DNA from: Candidatus Sedimenticola endophacoides | GTDB taxonomy: Bacteria > Pseudomonadota > Gammaproteobacteria > Chromatiales > Chromatiaceae | DNA length: 58,417 nt | Direction of reading: 5' to 3' | Assembly: GCA_003062205.1 (NCBI GenBank) | Contig: PQCP01000088.1 | Span: 1-58,417 of the forward strand | Shown: piece by piece, positions 49,745 through 58,417 of the stretch | How the letters are laid out: the number at the start of each line of letters is the position of its first letter | Position numbering within the stretch: the first letter of the stretch is position 1 | Translations under genes and position numbers: made by a program | The notes under the pieces: generated by a model | The model's database searches: none | Told to the model about the DNA's origin: nothing | Seen by the model: only the letters and a program-made list of their open reading frames with translations

Positions 49745-51157
<1,413 letters not shown>

Positions 51158-51573
51158 TCAATCAACCCTGGATGTTCGGTGGCCAGTTGGCGGTGTTGAT
51201 TTCAGATACATATTTCAGGAATTCCGCGATGGCCTGCAGCTCCTCGTCGGAGAAGTTGAACTGCGGCATGCTGCGGCGGCCCGGGATACCGTCCTTGGGG
51301 CGGCTCTTGATGAAACCGATGATGCCCGCTTCGCCGCCCAGGCGGTGGTAGGCGTTGCCCAGCTCAGGCGCGAAGTAGGCCCCCTCGCCCAGCAGGGTGT
51401 GGCAGCCGATGCAGTTGTTCTCTTCCCAAAGTATCTTGCCCTGGGCAACCGTTTCGGTCAGGTTCTGACGATTGTCCCGTTCCGGCAGCGCCGAGACGCT
51501 GTCGAATGAGAGTGCGAGGAAAAGCAATAAAAAGAACGTAACTATTCAGCTCATTTTGCCATGATTAGCCACA

Positions 51574-51787
51574 TCAGGCTTTATCCAATTCCATGAAGTC
51601 TGGATTCTTGCCTTGAAAAAGCAATGCCAATGCTTCTGTGGCTGAGACGCCCTGCTTACGGCAAGTTGACAGGTAGCTGCGAACTCGACAGAAGATCTTC
51701 GCTCCCTCCATGGATCGGAAGCAACCAGATATTTTCAAGACCAACGTGACTAAAACATAGCGGAGATTCACACAGGACACATTTATT
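51574..51787 (-). pseudogene. IS66-like transposase C-terminal remnant
   Basis: Identical to the remnant at 5250-5463 (KISGCFRSMEGAKIF, SYLSTCRKQG). Confidence 0.8.
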
Positions 51788-52087
51788 CAAGAGTGTCGCT
51801 ACCTCGTGAAAGATTTTGGGACATCCCAGTCCCCAAAATCGACTCGCCAACGCGACAGCCGTTACTGCCCCGACCGTCCTGCGCTCATCACGACTCCGTC
51901 CCGCACATTGCAGCAAAGCTGCTCGTGCGCAACTCCGTCATGATGACCACAATGACTCTACGGCGTGTCGGATGCGCTATTTGTATGCCCTACGTCACTC
52001 CCTATCGGTCGTAACTGCGGCCATACAACCGCGCCTACGCCTATCGGGGACTAACCGCCTTCGCTTCGCTCTCCATGGCGGTTAGCG
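51788..52087 (+). mobile_element. HE300 element, copy 12
   Basis: Full copy, same IS66/IS1380 junction as copy 2 (left TTTATT, right ATGGACGC). Confidence 0.95.
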
Positions 52088-52419
52088 ATGGACGCTACAA
52101 CCCCGAAAAAATGATCGTCGCCCCGCTAACAGTTACCGGCCTGCCTAGTTCTCGGCTAATACCCTAGTCTGGTTGTACGGTATTTGTGGTCACCTAATGG
52201 TTTATGAAACATTCGGGTTAGGTGATGTACGCTGTCATGAGGCGACTAAAAAAATGATGCTGCCCCGCGGGCACACTGCCAATAAAAATCTTTCAGCGAG
52301 CCTAATATCAGCGCCTGGAGTGTGAATAACGATGGTCTGAGATTTGTTGCTAAGACTGGAAGATTTTCGCAAAAAACCTGTCAAGCACTTTTTTCGATTT
52401 TGTATGGTGAATAGTTACA

Positions 52420-52584
52420 AAAGGGAAAGGCTTCGTACAGCCACTGTCGCCACATGCGCACTGGCACATCGACGTGTCGTATCTGAATCTGTCTGGGACT
52501 TTCTATTACCTGTGCAGTATCCTGGACGGTTACAGCCGCTACATTGTGCACCATGAGATCCGGGAGCAGATGACCGAGCAGGAT
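52420..52584 (+). pseudogene. rve-type (IS3/IS481-like) transposase fragment
   Basis: 55 codons: HAHWHIDVSYLNLSGTFYYL and SILDGYSRYIVHHEIREQM, the first part of a DDE integrase core with its first catalytic Asp (HIDVSY). Bounded by an IS66 right end and by HE300 copy 13, so both termini are lost. Different family member from the transposase at 57015. Confidence 0.75.
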
Positions 52585-52884
52585 CAAGAGTGTCGCTACC
52601 TCGTGAAAGATTTTGGGACATCCCAGTCCCCAAAATCGACTCGCCAACGCGACAGCCGTTACTGCCCCGACCGTCCTGCGCTCATCACGACTCCGTCCCG
52701 CACATTGCAGCAAAGCTGCTCGTGCGCAACTCCGTCATGATGACCACAATGACTCTACGGCGTGTCGGATGCGCTATTTGTATGCCCTACGTCACTCCCT
52801 ATCGGTCGTAACTGCGGCCATACAACCGCGCCTACGCCTATCGGGGACTAACCGCCTTCGCTTCGCTCTCCATGGCGGTTAGCG
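52585..52884 (+). mobile_element. HE300 element, copy 13
   Basis: Full copy joining the rve transposase fragment (left AGCAGGAT) to the IS1380 right end (right ATGGACGC), another junction between two different IS. Confidence 0.95.
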
Positions 52885-53014
52885 ATGGACGCTACAACCC
52901 CGAAAAAATGATCGTCGCCCCGCTAACAGTTACCGGCCTGCCTAGTTCTCGGCTAATACCCTAGTCTGGTTGTACGGTATTTGTGGTCACCTAATGGTTT
53001 ATGAAACATTCGGG
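52885..53014 (+). mobile_element. IS1380 right-end fragment (130 bp)
   Basis: As at 52088-52217, but followed by TTAGAACAGAATTTTAGG rather than TTAGGTGATG. The two downstream sequences show insertions at two neighbouring TTAG sites of IS66. Confidence 0.8.
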
Positions 53015-53356
53015 TTAGAACAGAATTTTAGGTGATGTACGCTGTCATGAGGCGACTAAAAAAATGATGCTGCCCCGCGGGCACACTGCCAATAAAAATC
53101 TTTCAGCGAGCCTAATATCAGCGCCTGGAGTGTGAATAACGATGGTCTGAGATTTGTTGCTAAGACTGGAAGATTTTCGCAAAAAACCTGTCAAGCACTT
53201 TTTTCGATTTTGTATGGTGAATAGTTACAAAAGAACAACGTTCCACCGTAAAAGATGTTACGTGCCATGGCCTTTGTGAAAGCCTGAGACATGGTTCGTC
53301 CCTCCAGACTGAGTTTTTGTGGTGCTGCCATTCTCCTTTTTCCCCTTTCACGATCC

Positions 53357-53370
53357 TTGATATTGGTCAA
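53357..53370. promoter_or_regulatory. FNR/DNR-type binding site
   Basis: TTGATATTGGTCAA, one mismatch from the FNR/DNR consensus TTGATNNNNATCAA. It lies between divergent norC (start 53292) and the Crp/Fnr regulator gene (start 53440), 65 and 70 bp from the two start codons. This is where activation of norCBEFQ by an NO- or O2-responsive regulator would be expected. That the neighbouring regulator binds it is inference. Confidence 0.8.
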
Positions 53371-53439
53371 GGCGGGTTGCGGGGGGTGGGCGTCCAATTG
53401 TCAACATCGGAAAAGTCGGCTGATGGCTGGGGTGGTTGC

Positions 53440-54186
53440 ATGATCAACGGGAAGGTGCACAAGGATGATCTGCGGCAAGGGGTGTTGTTTGGCGGCTTGA
53501 GCGAGGCACAGCTCGATCGCGTGGTTCGGCATGCGGTGCGCGTTCGCCTGGAGGAGGGCGAGTCGCTGTTCGAACAGGAGGAGTCGGCCACCCGCTTCTA
53601 CCTGATGCTGACCGGGCAGATCAAGCTCTATCGCCTGTCGCCCTCGGGCAACGAGAAGGTGATCGAGGTGGTCACCCCAGGCGGCACCTTCGCCGAGGCG
53701 CTGATGTTTCTGGAGCGCCCCTTCTATCCGGTCGGCGCCCAGGCCCTGCAGGCGGCCGAGGTGATCGGGATCGACGCCAGCGACTTCGCCAGCATGCTCC
53801 GGGATTCGGTCGATACCTGCTTCGTGCTGCTCGGCGACATGAGCCAGCGGCTGCGCGGGCTGCTCAACGAGATCGATGACCTCAGCCTCTATAGCGCCAC
53901 CTGCCGGGTGGCCGCCTATCTGGTGCAGCAGACGCACAACGGCGACAACGCCTTTCAGCTGGCGATACCAAAGCACGTGATGGCGTCGCGCCTGTCGGTC
54001 AAGCCGGAGACGCTGTCGCGCATCATCAAGCACTTCACCAGCACCGGGATCATCTCGGTCACCGGCAGCCATGTGGTGATCCATGATAACGAGGCGCTGC
54101 GCACGGCGGCCGACGCCTGCTCGCTGGAGCAGGGTGTGCTCCACTCCACCTTCTACCCCTGTCGCGTCGACTCCGCGTCGGCCTGA
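53440..54186 (+). CDS. Crp/Fnr-family regulator, DNR-like (probable nor activator)
   Basis: 248 residues, start ATG 53440 (MINGKVHKDDLRQGVLFG) behind GGGGTGG. cNMP-type sensor (EGESLFEQEESATRFYLML, SGNEKVIEVVTPGGTFAEAL), dimerisation helix, and a winged HTH, LAIPKHVMASRLSVKPETLS then RIIKHFTSTGIISVTGSHV. No Cys cluster of a 4Fe-4S FNR at the N-terminus, which fits DNR-type haem NO sensors rather than FNR. Divergent from norC across a TTGAT(N4)GTCAA site. Confidence 0.88.
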   Translation: MINGKVHKDDLRQGVLFGGLSEAQLDRVVRHAVRVRLEEGESLFEQEESATRFYLMLTGQIKLYRLSPSGNEKVIEVVTPGGTFAEALMFLERPFYPVGAQALQAAEVIGIDASDFASMLRDSVDTCFVLLGDMSQRLRGLLNEIDDLSLYSATCRVAAYLVQQTHNGDNAFQLAIPKHVMASRLSVKPETLSRIIKHFTSTGIISVTGSHVVIHDNEALRTAADACSLEQGVLHSTFYPCRVDSASA

Positions 54187-54284
54187 GGCCCCTGAGGGCG
54201 GGCGTGTCCGCAGGATGCGTCACAGTTTTCCAACGATAGATCCGGGGCGATGGACGGGGGTCGCGTGGCGCGCGATGCGGGTTA

Positions 54285-54584
54285 CAAGAGTGTCGCTACC
54301 TCGTGAAAGATTTTGGGACATCCCAGTCCCCAAAATCGACTCGCCAACGCGACAGCCGTTACTGCCCCGACCGTCCTGCGCTCATCACGACTCCGTCCCG
54401 CACATTGCAGAAAAGCTGCTCGTGCGCAACTCCGTCATGATGACCACAATCACTCTACGGCGTATCGGATGCGCTATTTGTATGCCCTACGTCACTCCCT
54501 ATCGGTCGTAACTGCGGCCATACAACCGCACCTACGCCTATCGGGGACTAACCGCCTTCGCTTCGCTCTCCATGGCGGTTAGCG
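54285..54584 (+). mobile_element. HE300 element, copy 14 (divergent)
   Basis: Full copy, first unit of the 789-bp array. The only copy with several substitutions (four seen), including one that breaks the GCAGC/GCTGC stem. Left flank is ordinary intergenic DNA (GCGGGTTA), right flank GGGATAGTTG is the start of the rve IS. Confidence 0.95.
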
Positions 54585-54647
54585 GGGATAGTTGCCCCAA
54601 CAGTGGCTCGATAGGCTCCCGGTTTTCCCCAACCACAGGAGTCCGAG

Positions 54648-55073
54648 ATGCCCTCATCACACCCTGCCGACGGCTGGGCGCAGTTGCGCTTTGCCATCAT
54701 TGGCCCCCTCTTGGCCGCGCCCCCGGAGAAGGGGGAGCTGGCCACCGCCCTCAAGGAGCTGGCCGAACGCCACTGGCGCCACCCGCTCCATGGGCATGCC
54801 GTGACCTTCAGCGTGCCGACCCTGGAGCGCTGGTACTATCGTGCACGCGGCTCTGACGACCCGGTCGCCGCCTTGCGTCCCCGCCGACGCGGCGATGCCG
54901 GCCGCTCCCGCACCCTGGCCCCGGCCCACATCGATGCACTTCGCGCCCAGTACCGCGAGCACTCCGGCTGGACCATCCAACTGCACTACGACAACCTGGT
55001 GGCCTTGGCCGCGCAGGATGCGATCTATGCCGACGTCCCCTCCTACGGCACGGTGCGCCGTTTTTTCCGCAGC
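54648..55073 (+). pseudogene. rve transposase, truncated copy 1 of 3
   Basis: ATG 54648 behind AGGAG; encodes MPSSHPADGWAQLRFAIIGP to VRRFFRSQ and stops at HE300 copy 15. Only the N-terminal HTH region is present. Identical truncated copies start at 55437 and 56226. Confidence 0.85.
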
Positions 55074-55373
55074 CAAGAGTGTCGCTACCTCGTGAAAGAT
55101 TTTGGGACATCCCAGTCCCCAAAATCGACTCGCCAACGCGACAGCCGTTACTGCCCCGACCGTCCTGCGCTCATCACGACTCCGTCCCGCACATTGCAGC
55201 AAAGCTGCTCGTGCGCAACTCCGTCATGATGACCACAATGACTCTACGGCGTGTCGGATGCGCTATTTGTATGCCCTACGTCACTCCCTATCGGTCGTAA
55301 CTGCGGCCATACAACCGCGCCTACGCCTATCGGGGACTAACCGCCTTCGCTTCGCTCTCCATGGCGGTTAGCG
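55074..55373 (+). mobile_element. HE300 element, copy 15
   Basis: Full copy; left flank CGCAGC (transposase codons), right flank GGGATAG (IS start). Second unit of the array. Confidence 0.95.
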
Positions 55374-55436
55374 GGGATAGTTGCCCCAACAGTGGCTCGA
55401 TAGGCTCCCGGTTTTCCCCAACCACAGGAGTCCGAG

Positions 55437-55862
55437 ATGCCCTCATCACACCCTGCCGACGGCTGGGCGCAGTTGCGCTTTGCCATCATTGGCCCCCTCT
55501 TGGCCGCGCCCCCGGAGAAGGGGGAGCTGGCCACCGCCCTCAAGGAGCTGGCCGAACGCCACTGGCGCCACCCGCTCCATGGGCATGCCGTGACCTTCAG
55601 CGTGCCGACCCTGGAGCGCTGGTACTATCGTGCACGCGGCTCTGACGACCCGGTCGCCGCCTTGCGTCCCCGCCGACGCGGCGATGCCGGCCGCTCCCGC
55701 ACCCTGGCCCCGGCCCACATCGATGCACTTCGCGCCCAGTACCGCGAGCACTCCGGCTGGACCATCCAACTGCACTACGACAACCTGGTGGCCTTGGCCG
55801 CGCAGGATGCGATCTATGCCGACGTCCCCTCCTACGGCACGGTGCGCCGTTTTTTCCGCAGC
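55437..55862 (+). pseudogene. rve transposase, truncated copy 2 of 3
   Basis: Same sequence as the fragment at 54648; ends at HE300 copy 16. Confidence 0.85.
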
Positions 55863-56162
55863 CAAGAGTGTCGCTACCTCGTGAAAGATTTTGGGACATC
55901 CCAGTCCCCAAAATCGACTCGCCAACGCGACAGCCGTTACTGCCCCGACCGTCCTGCGCTCATCACGACTCCGTCCCGCACATTGCAGCAAAGCTGCTCG
56001 TGCGCAACTCCGTCATGATGACCACAATGACTCTACGGCGTGTCGGATGCGCTATTTGTATGCCCTACGTCACTCCCTATCGGTCGTAACTGCGGCCATA
56101 CAACCGCGCCTACGCCTATCGGGGACTAACCGCCTTCGCTTCGCTCTCCATGGCGGTTAGCG
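55863..56162 (+). mobile_element. HE300 element, copy 16
   Basis: Full copy, third unit of the array, same flanks as copy 15. Confidence 0.95.
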
Positions 56163-56225
56163 GGGATAGTTGCCCCAACAGTGGCTCGATAGGCTCCCGG
56201 TTTTCCCCAACCACAGGAGTCCGAG

Positions 56226-56651
56226 ATGCCCTCATCACACCCTGCCGACGGCTGGGCGCAGTTGCGCTTTGCCATCATTGGCCCCCTCTTGGCCGCGCCC
56301 CCGGAGAAGGGGGAGCTGGCCACCGCCCTCAAGGAGCTGGCCGAACGCCACTGGCGCCACCCGCTCCATGGGCATGCCGTGACCTTCAGCGTGCCGACCC
56401 TGGAGCGCTGGTACTATCGTGCACGCGGCTCTGACGACCCGGTCGCCGCCTTGCGTCCCCGCCGACGCGGCGATGCCGGCCGCTCCCGCACCCTGGCCCC
56501 GGCCCACATCGATGCACTTCGCGCCCAGTACCGCGAGCACTCCGGCTGGACCATCCAACTGCACTACGACAACCTGGTGGCCTTGGCCGCGCAGGATGCG
56601 ATCTATGCCGACGTCCCCTCCTACGGCACGGTGCGCCGTTTTTTCCGCAGC
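56226..56651 (+). pseudogene. rve transposase, truncated copy 3 of 3
   Basis: Same sequence as the fragment at 54648; ends at HE300 copy 17. Confidence 0.85.
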
Positions 56652-56951
56652 CAAGAGTGTCGCTACCTCGTGAAAGATTTTGGGACATCCCAGTCCCCAA
56701 AATCGACTCGCCAACGCGACAGCCGTTACTGCCCCGACCGTCCTGCGCTCATCACGACTCCGTCCCGCACATTGCAGCAAAGCTGCTCGTGCGCAACTCC
56801 GTCATGATGACCACAATGACTCTACGGCGTGTCGGATGCGCTATTTGTATGCCCTACGTCACTCCCTATCGGTCGTAACTGCGGCCATACAACCGCGCCT
56901 ACGCCTATCGGGGACTAACCGCCTTCGCTTCGCTCTCCATGGCGGTTAGCG
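56652..56951 (+). mobile_element. HE300 element, copy 17
   Basis: Full copy, fourth unit of the array. Right flank leads into the longest transposase copy. Confidence 0.95.
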
Positions 56952-57014
56952 GGGATAGTTGCCCCAACAGTGGCTCGATAGGCTCCCGGTTTTCCCCAAC
57001 CACAGGAGTCCGAG

Positions 57015-58417
57015 ATGCCCTCATCACACCCTGCCGACGGCTGGGCGCAGTTGCGCTTTGCCATCATTGGCCCCCTCTTGGCCGCGCCCCCGGAGAAGGG
57101 GGAGCTGGCCACCGCCCTCAAGGAGCTGGCCGAACGCCACTGGCGCCACCCGCTCCATGGGCATGCCGTGACCTTCAGCGTGCCGACCCTGGAGCGCTGG
57201 TACTATCGTGCACGCGGCTCTGACGACCCGGTCGCCGCCTTGCGTCCCCGCCGACGCGGCGATGCCGGCCGCTCCCGCACCCTGGCCCCGGCCCACATCG
57301 ATGCACTTCGCGCCCAGTACCGCGAGCACTCCGGCTGGACCATCCAACTGCACTACGACAACCTGGTGGCCTTGGCCGCGCAGGATGCGATCTATGCCGA
57401 CGTCCCCTCCTACGGCACGGTGCGCCGTTTTTTCCGCAGCCAGGGCTGGAGCCGCCGCCGTCCACCCAAGCGCAACACACCCGGCGCCCAGCAGGCCGAG
57501 CACCGCCTGGAAAAACGTGAGGTGCGCAGCTACGAGGTCGAGTACGTCCGCTAACCGCCATGGAGAGCGAAGCGAAGGCGGTTAGTCCCCGATAGGCGTA
57601 GGCGCGGTTGTATGGCCGCAGTTACGACCGATAGGGAGTGACGTAGGGCATACAAATAGCGCATCCGACACGCCGTAGAGTCATTGTGGTCATCATGACG
57701 GAGTTGCGCACGAGCAGCTTTGCTGCAATGTGCGGGACGGAGTCGTGATGAGCGCAGGACGGTCGGGGCAGTAACGGCTGTCGCGTTGGCGAGTCGATTT
57801 TGGGGACTGGGATGTCCCAAAATCTTTCACGAGGTAGCGACACTCTTCCATGCCCTTTGGCATGCAGACTTCCACCATGGATCGCGCCGGGTCCTGAGCG
57901 CAAGCGGCGCCTGGGCGACTCCCTTATTGCTCGGCATCATCGACGACCGCTCCCGCGTCGTCTGCCATCTGCAATGGTATCTATCGGAGACCGCCCAGAC
58001 CCTGGTCCATGGACTCTCCCAGGCGCTGCAAAAGCACGGCCTGCCACGTGCCCTGATGACCGACAACGGCGCCGCCATGCAGGCCGAGGAGTTCCAGCAG
58101 GGACTGAATGCCCTGGGTATCCTGCACGAACCGACGCTGCCCTACAGCCCCTATCAGAATGCCAAGCAGGAGAGCTTCTGGGCGACCCTGGAGGGACGCC
58201 TGATGGCGCAACTGGAGGGAGTGACCGATCTACGTCTGGCGCAACTCAACGAGCTGACCCAGGCTTGGCTGGAGCAGGAGTACCACCGCAGCGTGCACAA
58301 GGAGCTGGACGCCACCCCAATGCGTCGTTATCTGGACGAGCGCTCGGTGGGGCGGCCCGCCCCCGACAGCGCCAGCTTGCGCGGCGCCTTCCGCCGCATC
58401 GAAGACCGGCGCCTGCG
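57015..58417 (+). CDS. rve-type DDE transposase (IS481/Mu-like), interrupted by HE300, cut by the window end
   Basis: ATG 57015 behind AGGAG. The N-terminal HTH part (KGELATALKELAERHWRHPL, SVPTLERWYYRARG, SYGTVRRFFRSQGWS) is followed, after exact removal of HE300 copy 18, by the integrase core: EYVHALWHADFHHGSRRVLS (first Asp), LPRALMTDNGAAMQAEEFQQ (second Asp) and YSPYQNAKQESFWATLEGRL (Glu). The C-terminus is incomplete. The only near-full copy of this IS here; it could serve as a transposase if HE300 were absent. Confidence 0.85.
57549..57848 (-). mobile_element. HE300 element, copy 18
   Basis: Full length, reverse relative to the transposase. Its CAAGAG end reads GAAGAG (last base C instead of G on the plus strand), the only copy altered at a tip. 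Counting this base as part of the element makes the removal frame-correct (GTC/CATGCC, EYVHALWH). Hairpin-side flank GACG. Confidence 0.95.

Larger units (their letters stand above)
51530..53236. mobile_element. Nested IS66/IS1380/rve-IS composite in norC, 8-bp duplication
   Basis: Outer ends GTAACTATTCA (51538) and TGAATAGTTAC (53228) are IS66-type, with AAAAGAAC on both sides (51530-51537, 53229-53236). Inside in order: IS66 left 250 bp, HE300 copy 12, IS1380 right end (52088-52217), IS66 right end (52218-52418), a rve transposase fragment (52420-52584), HE300 copy 13, IS1380 right end (52885-53014) and IS66 right end (53015-53228). Nothing in it can produce a transposase. Confidence 0.9.
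51162..53292 (-). pseudogene. norC: Nitric oxide reductase cytochrome c subunit NorC, disrupted by a nested IS composite
   Basis: Joining 53292-53229 to 51529-51162 (one copy of the duplicated AAAAGAAC counted) gives an intact ~142-residue protein: MSQAFTKAMARNIFYGGTLF and the remaining TM, ALPERDNRQNLTETVAQGK, the haem motif NNCIGCHTLLGEGAYF, and the Met ligand in RRSMPQFNFSDEEL. It lacks electrons to NorB while the insert is present, and because norB is downstream the insert is likely polar on the whole nor operon. Confidence 0.93.
54285..57440 (+). repeat. 789-bp tandem array, four units of HE300 + transposase 5' fragment
   Basis: Units start at 54285, 55074, 55863 and 56652. Each is HE300 (300 bp) followed by 489 bp from GGGATAGTTG through the first ~140 transposase codons to CGCAGC. 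Units 2-4 appear identical; unit 1 differs in HE300. The fourth fragment continues into the rest of the transposase. Probably produced by unequal recombination between repeats, or an assembly loop. Confidence 0.93.

Overview
The window looks like a GC-rich gammaproteobacterial sulfur oxidiser that can also reduce nitric oxide. The evidence is soxY and soxZ, a norCBEF(Q) cluster with a Crp/Fnr-type regulator, a Chromatiales/Sedimenticola-like set of housekeeping genes (acs, DUF294, MtaB, RmuC, RsmE, BepA), and two-component and chemotaxis genes. The load of mobile DNA suggests a lineage under relaxed selection, such as a symbiont or a population in an IS burst. That is inference; no rRNA or other taxonomic marker is present.

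Layout. 1-2140: IS66 transposase tail, then an IS110/IS1111-type element that truncates a NYN-domain gene. 2517-5091: DUF2058 and acetyl-CoA synthetase. 5214-6707: an IS66 shell with 8-bp target duplication, filled with pieces of IS1380 and further IS66 ends. 6929-12326: DUF294 signalling nucleotidyltransferase, a TPR protein and a sodium:solute symporter. 12722-18132: a membrane protein, then a sigma-54 response regulator and PAS histidine kinase pair. 18356-23517: a large outer-membrane-type protein split by an IS1380 array, and a secreted partner. 23630-32218: small exported proteins, TatD, exonuclease III, hemerythrin, PAP2, MtaB, RmuC, a lipoprotein, rhodanese, and a lipid A acyltransferase. 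32545-39349: a VWA protein, an acidic membrane protein with a Glu-Ser repeat, a chemoreceptor and RsmE. 39428-46556: soxZ/soxY, BepA, a VWA metallopeptidase-MoxR ATPase-helical protein operon, and a Sfum_1244-like protein. 47019-54186: tRNA-Val, a truncated MFS gene, and the nor cluster with its regulator and an FNR-type site. 54285-58417: a tandem array of transposase fragments.

The dominant signal is a 300-bp, almost invariant, hairpin-rich element without ORF-like content, here called HE300. There are 18 full copies (5.4 kb, about 9% of the window) in both orientations. In eight insertions affecting seven genes, removing exactly 300 bp restores the reading frame. One of these restores the GAFTGA motif of the sigma-54 activator. 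So the element inserts with no target duplication and no loss. It has no terminal inverted repeats, but has a 9-bp hairpin 2 nt from one end. Comparing 12 independent sites, the flank beyond that end has G at +4 in 11, while the other flank shows no conservation. Its 5' region (forward orientation) contains a GGGAnnTCCCAGTCCCC hairpin that resembles, from memory, the IscB omegaRNA/HEARO fold. My leading hypothesis is an ORF-less, HEARO/OMEGA-like or IS200/IS605-like non-autonomous element mobilised in trans. No transposase or nuclease for it lies in this window.

Several copies sit at junctions between unrelated partial genes (IS110 with a missing middle, MFS joined to norQ, IS66 joined to IS1380). 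These are either recombination between copies or assembly joins at a 300-bp repeat, and gene order across those junctions should be treated as provisional.
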